29,028 nt of DNA from Acidimicrobiia bacterium (GCA_020027305.1 JAHRAM010000181.1:1-29028); one strand, 5' to 3'; positions 8,488 to 17,707 are shown, counted from the stretch's first letter. Notes: generated by a model not told the origin, from the sequence alone. Made by a program: numbers and translations.

Positions 8488-8667
8488 ATGGCAGTTCCAA
8501 AGAAAAAGACTTCAAAGTCAAAGACACGAAGCCGAAAGGCAATGAGTTGGCAGCTAAAGGCGCCAGCAAAAAGCGTATGCCCTCAGTGTGGTGTAGTCAA
8601 GCGACCCCATCGGGTATGTGGTTCGTGCGGACACTATAAAGGGCGAACTGCTGTTGAGGTTGAATAG
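8488..8667 (+). CDS. rpmF: 50S ribosomal protein bL32
   Basis: 59 residues, starting [20 protein letters not shown], the diagnostic bL32 N-terminus. A four-cysteine zinc ribbon follows (CPQC, then CGSC). It therefore belongs to the zinc-binding form rather than the C-minus form induced under zinc limitation. Directly upstream, the usual YceD (DUF177) gene is absent: only 79 bases separate rpmF from the coiled-coil gene. plsX follows after 19 bases, the classic rpmF-plsX linkage. Confidence 0.97.
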   Translation: MAVPKKKTSKSKTRSRKAMSWQLKAPAKSVCPQCGVVKRPHRVCGSCGHYKGRTAVEVE

Positions 8668-8686
8668 CAATACTTAACAATTACAA

Positions 8687-9685
8687 ATGTTGCAAATAGC
8701 TGTTGACGCTATGGGGGGCGACAATGCTCCAGAAGCGGTGCTTGAAGGTGTGCGTCTGGCAAGAGAACAAGACATTGATATTGTGCTGGTGGGAAACCCC
8801 GATGATTTGGATGCTGACACTTTAGCCACCTACAACCTAGAAGACATTGAGTTGATAGAGGCCAGCCAAGCCATTCCAATGGATGCAGAACCTGGGTCAG
8901 CAGTTCGCACGATGAAAGACTCATCTCTTAATCGAGCAGCCGAAGCAGTTAGAGATGGCAAAGCAAGCGCAATCGTGAGCGCAGGAAACACTGGAGCCAC
9001 GATGGCTGCTGCCCTTCTTAAAATGGGACGCATAAAAGGAGTAGCTCGTCCAGCAATAGCCACACCTTTTTTTGTTCGTAAAAAAGATACTCCCAACATC
9101 ATGTTAGATTGTGGAGCGAATGCTGAGGCACAGCCCGAATGGCTTGGACAGTTTGCAAAGATGGGCGTGGTTTACACCCGTGATGCTTATGGCGTGAAAA
9201 TTCCCAAAGTTGGTTTGATGTCAATAGGTGAAGAAGCATCTAAAGGCTCATCGCTTGTTAAGAATTCATTTGAGATATTGAGCCAAAAAGATTGGCAAAA
9301 AGAGTTAGGCTGTGAATTTATTGGCAACATAGAGGGCAGAGATTTGCTTGTAGATTCAGCAGATGTTTTAGTGACTGACGGATTTACGGGAAATGTCGTC
9401 TTGAAAACAGCAGAGGGGGTAGCTACCGAGTTTTTCAAGAGCATTGTTGAAAATTTTGGTTCACCTGGAAGCAAAGCAACTGACCCTTTCTATGAGGCGA
9501 TGGAACCTGTGTTTGAGGGATGGAACCCAAACAATACTGGCGGGGCAGTGCTTTTAGGGGTTAAGGGCGTTTGTGTTATCGCACATGGCTCCTCTAACCC
9601 GACCGCTATATTAAACGCCATCGTTTTGGCAAGGGATTCGGTGGCTAATGACAATGTTCAGCACCTAAAAGATGCAATTTCGTAA
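8687..9685 (+). CDS. plsX: Phosphate acyltransferase PlsX
   Basis: Converts acyl-ACP and phosphate to acyl-phosphate, which feeds glycerol-3-phosphate acylation in phospholipid synthesis. It shows the family start IAVDAMGGDNAPEAVLEG, then GNTGATMAAAL, MLDCGANAE (about 141-149), the late DGFTGNVVLKTAEG, and a C-terminal GGAVLLGVKGVCVIAHGSS. Length 332 is normal. Peripheral membrane enzyme with no transmembrane segment. It sits directly before acpP, its substrate carrier. Confidence 0.97.
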   Translation: MLQIAVDAMGGDNAPEAVLEGVRLAREQDIDIVLVGNPDDLDADTLATYNLEDIELIEASQAIPMDAEPGSAVRTMKDSSLNRAAEAVRDGKASAIVSAGNTGATMAAALLKMGRIKGVARPAIATPFFVRKKDTPNIMLDCGANAEAQPEWLGQFAKMGVVYTRDAYGVKIPKVGLMSIGEEASKGSSLVKNSFEILSQKDWQKELGCEFIGNIEGRDLLVDSADVLVTDGFTGNVVLKTAEGVATEFFKSIVENFGSPGSKATDPFYEAMEPVFEGWNPNNTGGAVLLGVKGVCVIAHGSSNPTAILNAIVLARDSVANDNVQHLKDAIS

Positions 9686-9780
9686 ATAAGGCGACTCAAT
9701 AAAGTGACCCTTAAATGATAGAAAATACAAAATCAGCACAAAAATCATCATTAAATAAGATATTATTAAGAGTGAGTTTT

Positions 9781-10047
9781 ATGGAGAGAAATGAAATAAT
9801 TTCACTTGTTAGCGAACACCTTTCTACCATTCTTGAGATTGATGCAAGCAAAATATCTGAAGGCGATTCATTTATAGATGACCTTGAGGCCGACTCGCTT
9901 GCCTTGATTGAGTTGGTTGAGTTGCTAGAAGAAGACCTGTCTTCTAAAGTTGAGAATTTTAGAATAGAAGATGAAGATATGGAAGGGTTAAAGACAGTTC
10001 GGGATGCTGTTGACTACATCAAAGTGCGTGTGGATGGACAAGCCTAA
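9781..10047 (+). CDS. acpP: Acyl carrier protein
   Basis: The phosphopantetheine-carrying protein of fatty acid synthesis. From ATG 9781 it is 88 residues, acidic, with the 4'-phosphopantetheine attachment motif DSL (Ser about 39) in EADSLALIELVELL. An in-frame ATG at 9715 would add 22 residues with no counterpart in ACPs; 9781 fits the family length and helix 1, so I prefer it. The position after DSL has Ala where the common motif is DSLD, an ordinary variant. Neighbours plsX and rnc match the standard plsX-acpP-rnc arrangement. Confidence 0.93.
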   Translation: MERNEIISLVSEHLSTILEIDASKISEGDSFIDDLEADSLALIELVELLEEDLSSKVENFRIEDEDMEGLKTVRDAVDYIKVRVDGQA

Positions 10048-10085
10048 ATAGTAGCCAATCAAAAAATAACCATAAAAGAAGAGTT

Positions 10086-10754
10086 TTGAGCAACCTAAAT
10101 CTCAACTACAAATTTGTTGATAAAAAACTTTATAAGCTGGCGCTAACACACAAGTCTCATTCTAGTTTTGAAAACAATGAACGTTTGGAATTTTTAGGTG
10201 ATGCTGTGCTTGATATGGTTGTCACTGATTTCATTTATAAAAACTACCCAGACTTGTCGGAGGGCGAGCTTGCAAAATTACGAGCTGATACGGTGTGTTC
10301 AGCATCTCTTACAAAAGTTGCAACTATGTTAGGGGTGGAATCAGAGCTTTGTCTTGGAAAGGGCGAAGATGCTAAGCCTTCTATTCTTGCTAACACGATG
10401 GAAGCTATCATTGCTGCTATTTATCTTGATGGTGGATACGAGGTTGTTAAAGGTATGATTATTGATTGGTTTAATTCACAAATTGATGAAGCAGCAAAAA
10501 ATCCAGGAATGTCAGATTATAAATCTCGTCTCCAAGAACTTTCTGTAAAAGTATTAGGGGGCGCTCCGATTTATGAGGTAGCAAGCAATGGACCGGATCA
10601 CAGCAAATGGTTTATGGCAACAGTAGAGATTGACAAGAAGCAATGGGGAAAGGGTGAAGGGCACACTAAAAAAGAAGCCACCCAATTGGCAGCAATGGAG
10701 GCCTTCAATGCTTTGGAGGAACACAATCGTAAAGTAGCTACAAATAAAAAATGA
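10086..10754 (+). CDS. rnc: Ribonuclease III
   Basis: Endonuclease that cuts double-stranded RNA, including rRNA precursors. Catalytic signature NERLEFLGDA at about 31-40, a second acidic cluster with NTMEAIIAAIYLDGG at about 103-117, and a C-terminal dsRNA-binding domain from about 145 (DYKSRLQELS through KKEATQLAAMEAFNAL). Length 222 is normal. Translation starts at TTG 10086: it follows an AAAGAAGAG purine stretch and leaves about eight residues before the conserved YKFVDKKL, as expected; no ATG fits. Confidence 0.95.
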   Translation: MSNLNLNYKFVDKKLYKLALTHKSHSSFENNERLEFLGDAVLDMVVTDFIYKNYPDLSEGELAKLRADTVCSASLTKVATMLGVESELCLGKGEDAKPSILANTMEAIIAAIYLDGGYEVVKGMIIDWFNSQIDEAAKNPGMSDYKSRLQELSVKVLGGAPIYEVASNGPDHSKWFMATVEIDKKQWGKGEGHTKKEATQLAAMEAFNALEEHNRKVATNKK

Positions 10755-10823
10755 AAGTTAAAAAGCACACTCTTAATGATTAAAATTGAAAGATACACCA
10801 AAATACCAAACTAACCGATAAAT

Positions 10824-11861
10824 ATGCCCCCTACAAAAACACCTTCCAAAAAAACTGCCAAGAATAAAAAACCCACAGGTAAGAACGTTAAAAAACCTGT
10901 GAAAAAGGCATCACCAAAAAAAGTATTGCCTAAAAAGAAGCCAGCGCCTTCAAAAAAAGCGCTACAAAAACCATCTACAAAAAAATCACAACCCAAAGCA
11001 TCCCAACCACCCCAGCCTCCTGCCCCACTAGGTGCGATATCAATTTCTGAGATTGAAATTATTAGAAGGGATACTGACAAATATGTAAGCGGGCGAAGAG
11101 TTCAAGCTATTGAAGTATCAAATACCAAAGCTCTAGTTTCCCCACTTACCCTTGCTGAGTTACGAAGCAATTTGGTAGGAGCAGACATAAATTCAGTCAG
11201 CCGCTATGGCATGACAATTATTTTGGAATTTGCAAAGGGAGCAGGCTCTTTGGGAATTGAGCTTGGCAATGGCGGGCAACTTCGCCGCCACACTGAAAAA
11301 GCACCTAAGGACAAAGCAAATGTAATGGTGCTTACTTTTACCAAAGGAGGGCAACTTAGGGTGAACAGTCATTTGGATGATACACGTATTCAGCTTTACA
11401 CATCAGAAAGGCCGCTCAAGCCATCTGAGACAGGCTTGGATTTGATTGACCCCATTCCAAAAGAGTTGTTTGTGGCACATATTAGAAATCAGCCCCCAGA
11501 AAAAACCATTAAAGAAGTGCTCACTGATTCCAATTTTCTTATTGGGCTGGGCGATATTTATTCAGATGAAATCCTATATAAATGTGATCTAAAATATGAC
11601 CGTCCAGTTGGCGATATTCCAGATATTAAGTTAGTGTTGATGGTGCGAAACTTACGAGAGCTTCTGTATGAAGTTATCAAGCATCGAGGAACCACCTTGC
11701 CTAGCGGATATTTCTGCGATCTTGAGGGATACTCTGGAATGTATCAAGAGCAACTTGAAGTTTATGGCAGGGATGGCGAGTTAACCTCATCTCTTCACGA
11801 GGTAGAAAAAGATAAGTTCAAAGGTCGCTACACGTATTTTTGTCGAGCGGTTCAGCACTAA
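10824..11861 (+). CDS. Degenerate Fpg/MutM-like (H2TH) protein with Lys/Pro-rich N-terminal tail
   Basis: It occupies the mutM slot between rnc and smc and aligns along its length with formamidopyrimidine-DNA glycosylase, but the chemistry is missing. Residues 1-68 are a Lys/Pro/Ser/Ala tail like histone H1. The catalytic start MPELPEVETIRR is represented by AISISEIEIIRR (71-82), so the Schiff-base proline and following Glu are gone. The catalytic lysine in RRGKYLL is Met130 (SRYGMTII). HLGMSGQLR reads ELGNGGQLR, and the DPRRFG intercalation loop is not recognisable. The H2TH core survives (LIGLGDIYSDEILY, about 239-252, with Asn to Asp in GLGN). The C-terminal zinc finger keeps only one of four cysteines (GRYTYFC). 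Likely a DNA-binding protein without glycosylase activity; I do not assign a symbol. There is no frameshift or stop, so it is a maintained gene rather than a pseudogene. Confidence 0.85.
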   Translation: MPPTKTPSKKTAKNKKPTGKNVKKPVKKASPKKVLPKKKPAPSKKALQKPSTKKSQPKASQPPQPPAPLGAISISEIEIIRRDTDKYVSGRRVQAIEVSNTKALVSPLTLAELRSNLVGADINSVSRYGMTIILEFAKGAGSLGIELGNGGQLRRHTEKAPKDKANVMVLTFTKGGQLRVNSHLDDTRIQLYTSERPLKPSETGLDLIDPIPKELFVAHIRNQPPEKTIKEVLTDSNFLIGLGDIYSDEILYKCDLKYDRPVGDIPDIKLVLMVRNLRELLYEVIKHRGTTLPSGYFCDLEGYSGMYQEQLEVYGRDGELTSSLHEVEKDKFKGRYTYFCRAVQH

Positions 11862-11924
11862 TCAAAAACAGCACCTAATAAAAACTGGAATTTTGGTGTT
11901 TTATTGATTAAATTAAATAGATAG

Positions 11925-14900
11925 ATGTTTTTAAAATCCCTTGTATTGAAGGGTTTTAAATCATTTGCTGACACGACCAAGCTCGATTTTGAGCCTGGTG
12001 TGACGGTGGTGGTTGGACCTAATGGTAGCGGCAAATCTAATTTAGTCGATGCCATATCTTGGGTGCTTGGGTCACAGTCTCCCCATGCCATTCGTTCTGG
12101 CAAAATGGAAGATGTTATTTTTCAGGGAAGCAAAAAGCGGGCTGCTTTAGGCAGGGCAGAAGTTTCATTGGTTTTTGACAATGAGTCAGGCACCATTCCG
12201 ATGGATTTCCCAGAAATCAAAATTTCTCGAACGCTCTTTAAGACAGGTGAAAGTGAATATGCCATAAATGGCTCAGTATGTCGCCTTATGGATGTGGCAG
12301 ACCTTTTGTCTGATGGAGGAATGGGAAAGAGTCAGCACACGATTGTTTCACAAGGTGAAGTTGATACGGTTTTAAACGACCGCTCAGAAGAGCGCCGTCT
12401 TGTCATTGAAGAGGCAGCTGGGGTACTCAAGCACAAGAAGCGCCGCCAGCGAGCAGAAAAACGTTTATCAGATACTGATTCTGATTTGTCTAGGTTGGGT
12501 GATTTAGTAAGAGAGGTTAAACGTCAGCTAGACCCACTAGAGCGCCAAGCTGAGGCTGCCTCCAAGCACAGCGAAATGTTAGAACACCTAAACAATCTTA
12601 GGTTGTTTGTGGCAGGCGAAGAGTTGAAGGGACTAAAACAAGAAAAGGAATTCCTCAGTCAGAAGCACACTGATTTCAAAAAACAAGAAACAGAGCTAAA
12701 GCAAAAGCAATTGGAGTTAACTGAAACAATCAGAATACAAGAGGTGAAGTTAAACGGCTTTAGCCAAGATAACTCTGGAGAACATTTGGCAAGTTTAGAA
12801 TCGCTAAAAGTAAAAACGCAAGCAGCAGTTTACAATCTTAGAAGTAGAGAAGAAAAGCTGGCAGAAGATATTGAGGTGAGCCAAAGGTTCAAGCAAGCCA
12901 CTGAAGAAAATAAAGAGTTAACTATTGAGCTAAAAGATATATCTAGTCAAATTAAAAAATATAAGCAAGGCAGAGATGAGCTACAGCTAGAGTTGGGGAA
13001 TCTGGAATCTGTAGAAGATGAGATAAAAGAAATTTCTGCCAAAATTGAGGTTTTTCAAAAAAACGAACAAGAAACAATCGCTCAACTTGAAAGTGATGAG
13101 GCAGAGCTGAGTGAAAAAACTAATACCCATACTCAGATGAATCATGAGTTAGACAGTTATTCCAACCAGCTAAAAGAAACAAGAGAAGTTGAAAGCCAGT
13201 TGCTTTTAAAACTTCAGATGCTTAATACGGCACAAGATTTGGTAACCCAAGTTGAAAATCCCTATGAAGCAGATATTTTGGGAAATCTTATTTCTACAGA
13301 ACCAGGATATGAACAAGCTGTGGCAACAGCCCTTGGAGATTTTGTAAAAGCAATTCTGCCAAAGGATAGCTTAAAAAATAGCTCAAAAAATAATGGTGCT
13401 ATTTCAGATATACAACAAAATGACAAACAAAATACAACCCAAAAAATCCTTGAAGCCCTAAAAGAAAAAAACCTGTCAGGATTAGTTTTAAGTGATACTG
13501 CCTTGAATGACACTTATTTAGATGCTCACTCAAATGACAATGACTTGCGCGATGGCAGCTCAGAAGGCAGCGCTTTAGATCAAGCCCTTCCATACCTCCA
13601 TCCGTTTGTAAGTGTCAATGACAATTCAGAAACTAAGCCAATCCTTGAGAGGTTATTTCATAAAATATTGAAAGGTGTTTTAGTAGCAGATGATTGGCGA
13701 AAAGCACTTGAGCTTCATCTACAAACTGGAAACACAGTGGTTAGCAAAGATGGCGACAAATTTTCAAAGGCAGGTTTTCAAATTGGAAATCCTAATGCTA
13801 ATGTGGATACCGCTCTCACGAGTGCTGCTAGAAAATCAAACCTTGCTGAAGCTAAGGCAAATCTTTCAGAAGTGCAAGGGTTGCTTTTAACAATGAAAGC
13901 CAAATTCAAGTCGCTTGAAGAAAGTGAACGCGCTGCCCTTATCTCAAAAAAGACACTTCAATCACAAATTGAGCAAGGCACTAAACAATTAGAAGAGGCA
14001 AGAGATGAGCTTATAAGGGCAACCCAAACTTTTGAAGAGCTAGAAAGAAAGCATCGTGCCCACAGCGGTGGAAAGATGGAAGAGCTTCAGTCATTAAAAG
14101 ATTCTGCTGATACCGCTCAACAGCGCCAAAAAGAAATTGAAATAGCTCTTTCGGCCAACAATCAAAAGTTAGAATCGCTACGCGAACAAATTGAACACAA
14201 CCCTGAACAAAATTTGAACTTCAATAGAGGTGATATTATTTTGCAATTGGGCAAACTATTTGAAAATGTTCAGAGCCAGATTGATGTTGAGCTAAATACC
14301 CTGAGAGAAAAAAGAAGGTCAGAGTCACAACAGTCAACACAAATAGCTGAGGAGCTCAAAAAGAGTCGAAGTGAAAAAGATACAGCTGATGAAGAGTTGG
14401 CAAAAATGCGCAAATCGGCGACTCAGACTGAAATCAGCTTTGCAGAAATAACAGCACACTTTGAAAACGCAGTGCAGAATTTGGAAAAAGATTTAGAAAG
14501 CTCGCTCAATCAAGCGCTTGAGGCTGAGTGCCCAGAGCTACCAGAGGGAAAAACCGCAAAAGATCGTATTGACGAAATTGAACATGAGCTTCGTTTGATT
14601 GGTCCTGTTAATCATCTAGCGTTGAAAGAATATGAAAATATTAAAGCTCGCCACAAATTCTTAACCGAACAAATTCAAGACATCAAAGACGCTAGAAAAG
14701 AACTTAGAAACCTCATCCGAAAGATTGACCTGGAAATAGCTAATGCTTTTGAGGTGGCGTTTAGCGACATCGCTGCTAGCTTTGAGCAGCTATTTCAAAT
14801 CGCATTTCCAGGTGGGGAAGGAAAGCTATCTTTAAGCAATCCAGAAAATCCCTTAGAAACTGGAGTTGACATAACAGCACGTCCAGGTGAAAAGTCAATT

Positions 14901-15299
14901 AAGCGATTGTCACTTCTATCGGGTGGAGAACGTTCTCTAGTTGCTCTTACATTTTTGTTTTCAGTAATCAAGTGCCGTCCAGCCCCGTTTTGTATTCTTG
15001 ATGAGGTAGATGCTGCCCTTGACGACATCAACCTTTGTCGCTTTTTAGACTTGGTTGCCGAGTTGACAAACGACACACAACTTTTAATTATTAGTCATCA
15101 GAAGCGAACGATGGAGGCTGGGGATTACCTTTATGGAATTTCAATGCCTACAGAAGGAATTACAAAAGTGATTTCAGAAAAGAAATCCTCAAATCAAACA
15201 TCAAATCAAGAAACAAACCAGCTAGAAAATAAATCTGCAAACCAATCAAACCAGACAAGCCAAATAAATCACTTAACAGGCCAAAAAGTTCCTGTGTAA
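11925..15299 (+). CDS. smc: Chromosome segregation protein SMC
   Basis: Structural maintenance of chromosomes ATPase, the core of bacterial condensin, which dimerises through its hinge and extrudes DNA loops with ScpAB. 1124 residues. Walker A GPNGSGKS at 31-38, the N-lobe stretch IVSQGEVDTVL, two long coiled coils (about 170-430 and 640-910), hinge about 440-620 ending near VVSKDGDKFSKAGFQIG, signature LLSGGE at 997-1002 and Walker B/D-loop ILDEVDAALDD near 1024-1034. The hinge contains polar low-complexity stretches and the last ~40 residues are Asn/Gln/Ser-rich, beyond the normal end of the head domain. scpA and scpB are not in the window. Confidence 0.97.
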   Translation: MFLKSLVLKGFKSFADTTKLDFEPGVTVVVGPNGSGKSNLVDAISWVLGSQSPHAIRSGKMEDVIFQGSKKRAALGRAEVSLVFDNESGTIPMDFPEIKISRTLFKTGESEYAINGSVCRLMDVADLLSDGGMGKSQHTIVSQGEVDTVLNDRSEERRLVIEEAAGVLKHKKRRQRAEKRLSDTDSDLSRLGDLVREVKRQLDPLERQAEAASKHSEMLEHLNNLRLFVAGEELKGLKQEKEFLSQKHTDFKKQETELKQKQLELTETIRIQEVKLNGFSQDNSGEHLASLESLKVKTQAAVYNLRSREEKLAEDIEVSQRFKQATEENKELTIELKDISSQIKKYKQGRDELQLELGNLESVEDEIKEISAKIEVFQKNEQETIAQLESDEAELSEKTNTHTQMNHELDSYSNQLKETREVESQLLLKLQMLNTAQDLVTQVENPYEADILGNLISTEPGYEQAVATALGDFVKAILPKDSLKNSSKNNGAISDIQQNDKQNTTQKILEALKEKNLSGLVLSDTALNDTYLDAHSNDNDLRDGSSEGSALDQALPYLHPFVSVNDNSETKPILERLFHKILKGVLVADDWRKALELHLQTGNTVVSKDGDKFSKAGFQIGNPNANVDTALTSAARKSNLAEAKANLSEVQGLLLTMKAKFKSLEESERAALISKKTLQSQIEQGTKQLEEARDELIRATQTFEELERKHRAHSGGKMEELQSLKDSADTAQQRQKEIEIALSANNQKLESLREQIEHNPEQNLNFNRGDIILQLGKLFENVQSQIDVELNTLREKRRSESQQSTQIAEELKKSRSEKDTADEELAKMRKSATQTEISFAEITAHFENAVQNLEKDLESSLNQALEAECPELPEGKTAKDRIDEIEHELRLIGPVNHLALKEYENIKARHKFLTEQIQDIKDARKELRNLIRKIDLEIANAFEVAFSDIAASFEQLFQIAFPGGEGKLSLSNPENPLETGVDITARPGEKSIKRLSLLSGGERSLVALTFLFSVIKCRPAPFCILDEVDAALDDINLCRFLDLVAELTNDTQLLIISHQKRTMEAGDYLYGISMPTEGITKVISEKKSSNQTSNQETNQLENKSANQSNQTSQINHLTGQKVPV

Positions 15300-15330
15300 A
15301 ATTTTTTACCTAAACCATAACTCCTTTGCC

Positions 15331-15370
15331 CATAATATTGTTAAAAACTACTCATAATATTCTTAAAAAC
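15331..15370 (+). promoter_or_regulatory. Direct repeat of 18 bases at 22-base spacing before the response regulator
   Basis: CATAATATTGTTAAAAAC (15331-15348) recurs at 15353-15370 with one mismatch. A 22-base period is two helical turns, placing both copies on the same DNA face, and OmpR/PhoB-type regulators typically bind tandem direct repeats with an 11-base period. The element ends 32 bases before the response-regulator start, so autoregulation is a reasonable inference. A TATAAG hexamer at 15372-15377 could be the -10 box. Confidence 0.5.
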
Positions 15371-15402
15371 ATATAAGGGTATTTTTCCAGTAAAATTTTA
15401 TT

Positions 15403-16095
15403 ATGCGAATACTTGTTGTCGATGACGAAGAAGACATTGCAGATGGCATTGCAAAAGGCCTTAAGCAACATAGCTTTGCTGTAGACACTGCCTATAACGG
15501 TGAAGAGGCACTAAAGAAAGCAACTGCTTCTGATTATGACCTGATATGCCTTGACATCACCATGCCTGGAATCTCTGGGTTAGAGGTTTGCAAGCAACTT
15601 AGAGAGGATTTAAAAGGGGAGTGCCCACGAATTTTAATGCTTACTGCCCTGAGTGGTATTGACGACAGAGTGTTGGGGCTAGATGAAGGGGCAGACGATT
15701 ATTTGGTGAAGCCGTTTGATTTTTCAGAATTGGTGGCAAGAGTGAGGGCATTGCTTAGGCGAGACACTGAAGTTACTAGTAATCTCATTAAGCTAGGCAA
15801 CTTAGAGCTCAACCTTAAACGGTTTTCTGCCGAATATGAAGATAAAAAAGGGGAAAAGCATCTAATCAAGCTCACCCAGAAAGAATTTTCCTTGCTTCAC
15901 TTTTTTATGACCCGGCCAGGTGAAGTATTTTCCCAAGAACGTTTACTTGAACATAATTGGGATGAAAACATCGACAAGATTACACACACTGTTAGGGTGA
16001 CAATCGCTCAACTTAGAAAAAAACTTGCTACAACTGGCGATCAACTTAAGATTGAAACAGTTGTGGGTGCAGGTTACCGATTAGAAGTGACCTAG
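15403..16095 (+). CDS. OmpR/PhoB-family response regulator
   Basis: 230 residues. The receiver domain has the acidic pair Asp7-Asp8, the phospho-acceptor Asp51 (DLICLDITMPG), Thr81 and Lys103 (DDYLVKPFDF). The C-terminal winged helix (about 130-230) ends HTVRVTIAQLRKKL and VVGAGYRLE, the usual OmpR-class recognition helix and wing. It should be phosphorylated by the kinase downstream and bind tandem repeats in promoters. The gene order regulator, kinase, HtrA-type protease resembles MprA-MprB-PepD of mycobacteria and is functionally reminiscent of CssRS-HtrA of Bacillus; orthology is not proven. No clear Shine-Dalgarno sequence precedes the ATG. Confidence 0.93.
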   Translation: MRILVVDDEEDIADGIAKGLKQHSFAVDTAYNGEEALKKATASDYDLICLDITMPGISGLEVCKQLREDLKGECPRILMLTALSGIDDRVLGLDEGADDYLVKPFDFSELVARVRALLRRDTEVTSNLIKLGNLELNLKRFSAEYEDKKGEKHLIKLTQKEFSLLHFFMTRPGEVFSQERLLEHNWDENIDKITHTVRVTIAQLRKKLATTGDQLKIETVVGAGYRLEVT

Positions 16096-16244
16096 CGCTT
16101 GATTCAATTAGTTACGTTGCTACTAAAATAGTGCGACCTGATAAGGCTAATCTTAAAATTCAATTAATTAAGACCAATAAGAAACGACAGATGGTGAAAT
16201 GAAAGGTAGTTATCGGCGGGCAAATATGCTTTTGGCAAAATAAA

Positions 16245-17537
16245 ATGTTAATAGATGGTGAAAAAGCAAACTTAACAATGGCAAAAAAAACAAAAGAAAA
16301 GGAAGCAAAAAATCAAATTCAGCGGCGCTCGCTAAATGATTTTATTCAATCACTCCAATTTCGTATAGCTGGTGTTTATTCGCTCATATTGTTTGGGTTG
16401 TCATTTGGCACGGTTGCTGTTATTTATTTTTTAGTTCGAGCCAGCATTCACAGTGATGATATTGTTCGTCCAAGTTTTTCTTTTCCAGGTACAAACGCAG
16501 AAAACGATCTCTACAATGCAAACCTTGAACAAATTGAAGATCTGGCTAACCGCCAGTCATTAGATTCTCTTGCTAACTATTCAGTCTATGCTTTAATAGC
16601 ATTGTTTGCGATGAGCTTAGTTGTGGGATGGTTTGTGGCAGGAAGCACCCTTAAACCCATTCGCCAAATTACTTTGGTTATGCGAGACATTTATTCAAGT
16701 AATGATTTGTCACTTCGAATAAGCCGCACAGGAGCAGAGACTGAACTAAAGAAACTTTCTGACACTTTTGATGACATGATGGAAAGCCTCGAGCAGTCGT
16801 TTAAAGAAAATATTTTGACGCTTGAAGCTACGGTGAATTTTGTGAAGGAGTCATCACATGAGATTAGAAATCCTCTACAGGTAATTCGGACAAACCTCCA
16901 AATCACTCAAAGCAATGAGAGCGCCACACTAGAAGAATATAAAGAGACCATTGATATTGTGACAAAGGCTATCGATCGAATGTCTAATGTAGTAGACAAC
17001 TTGACACAATCAGATTATTATCGCTTCACTCAAAAGGAACATTCTAGAGTGGAGCTTTCACTTTTGGTGAAAGAGCTAGGTGACGAGTTTACACGTCCAG
17101 CTTCAGCAAAGGGAATTAAACTTAAAACCGATGCTGAAGAAGTTGAGATTTTAGGGGATAGAGTTCACATTAAACAGACTGTTGCCAACTTGCTCCAAAA
17201 TTCACTTGAGGCTTTTGAGAGAAGTCGCAATACAGATGAACGTAGCGGTAAAGATAAAGATTTTGTTCCTGCCATATTTTTGAGTTCAACCCAGCAAAAT
17301 GGGTATGCCATAATCACAGTAAGAGATAATGGGCCTGGTATCCCCGAGCAGTATAAAGATTCAATATTTGCGAGGTATAACAGGGGGACAGAAAGAGAAG
17401 AGGAGGGAAGAGGGCTTGGGCTTACAGTTGTTCGCCAAGTGGTGGAATCACACAGTGGAAGGATTAAGTTAGAATCTTCGCCTTGGGAAAGCACGATTTT
17501 TACAATTAGCATTCCGCTCAAGGTCGAAGGTGTGTAG
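16245..17537 (+). CDS. Membrane sensor histidine kinase
   Basis: 430 residues. Transmembrane segments at about 41-65 and 111-133 flank a short external region of about 45 residues; HAMP domain about 134-187 (STLKPIRQI start). The dimerisation H-box ESSHEIRNPL puts the phospho-acceptor at His205. ATPase domain: N-box QTVANLLQNSLEAF (about 311-324), G1 DNGPGIP, G2 GRGLGLTVV. An in-frame ATG at 16278 would remove 11 residues and is an alternative start. The 149-base gap from the regulator is longer than usual for such pairs, which often overlap, so the kinase may have its own promoter. The small sensor region argues against a large ligand-binding domain; the signal may be membrane or envelope stress, which is inference. 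Confidence 0.93.
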   Translation: MLIDGEKANLTMAKKTKEKEAKNQIQRRSLNDFIQSLQFRIAGVYSLILFGLSFGTVAVIYFLVRASIHSDDIVRPSFSFPGTNAENDLYNANLEQIEDLANRQSLDSLANYSVYALIALFAMSLVVGWFVAGSTLKPIRQITLVMRDIYSSNDLSLRISRTGAETELKKLSDTFDDMMESLEQSFKENILTLEATVNFVKESSHEIRNPLQVIRTNLQITQSNESATLEEYKETIDIVTKAIDRMSNVVDNLTQSDYYRFTQKEHSRVELSLLVKELGDEFTRPASAKGIKLKTDAEEVEILGDRVHIKQTVANLLQNSLEAFERSRNTDERSGKDKDFVPAIFLSSTQQNGYAIITVRDNGPGIPEQYKDSIFARYNRGTEREEEGRGLGLTVVRQVVESHSGRIKLESSPWESTIFTISIPLKVEGV

Positions 17538-17707
17538 GGTAAAGAGACAAGCAATAAAAGATACAAGAAGCAAAGAAGAGCAAAATCACTTTTAGTGAGT
17601 GTAAAAATAGATTTAATCAATTACAATTAAAAAGAGTTGCGATAAATAATCACAAAAAAAGAACTGAGAAAAAATCATAGCCAAAAATAGATTAGAGAAA
17701 GATATAA

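Noticed and set aside
9715..9780. Upstream ATG as the acpP start
   Set aside because: The extra 22 residues have no counterpart in acyl carrier proteins; the downstream ATG gives standard length.
10824..11861. MutM homologue as a pseudogene
   Set aside because: The frame is intact, the H2TH core is conserved and the tail is long and coherent; loss of catalysis with gene retention fits better.
11877..11905. AATAAAA/TTTTATT hairpin after the mutM-like gene as a terminator
   Set aside because: Only A/T pairs, a long loop and no T run; expected by chance at this base composition.
17165..17620. 151-codon minus-strand frame with a hydrophobic start
   Set aside because: It lies over the kinase ATPase domain; the hydrophobic run comes from the antisense of Lys/Glu codons and nothing conserved is seen.
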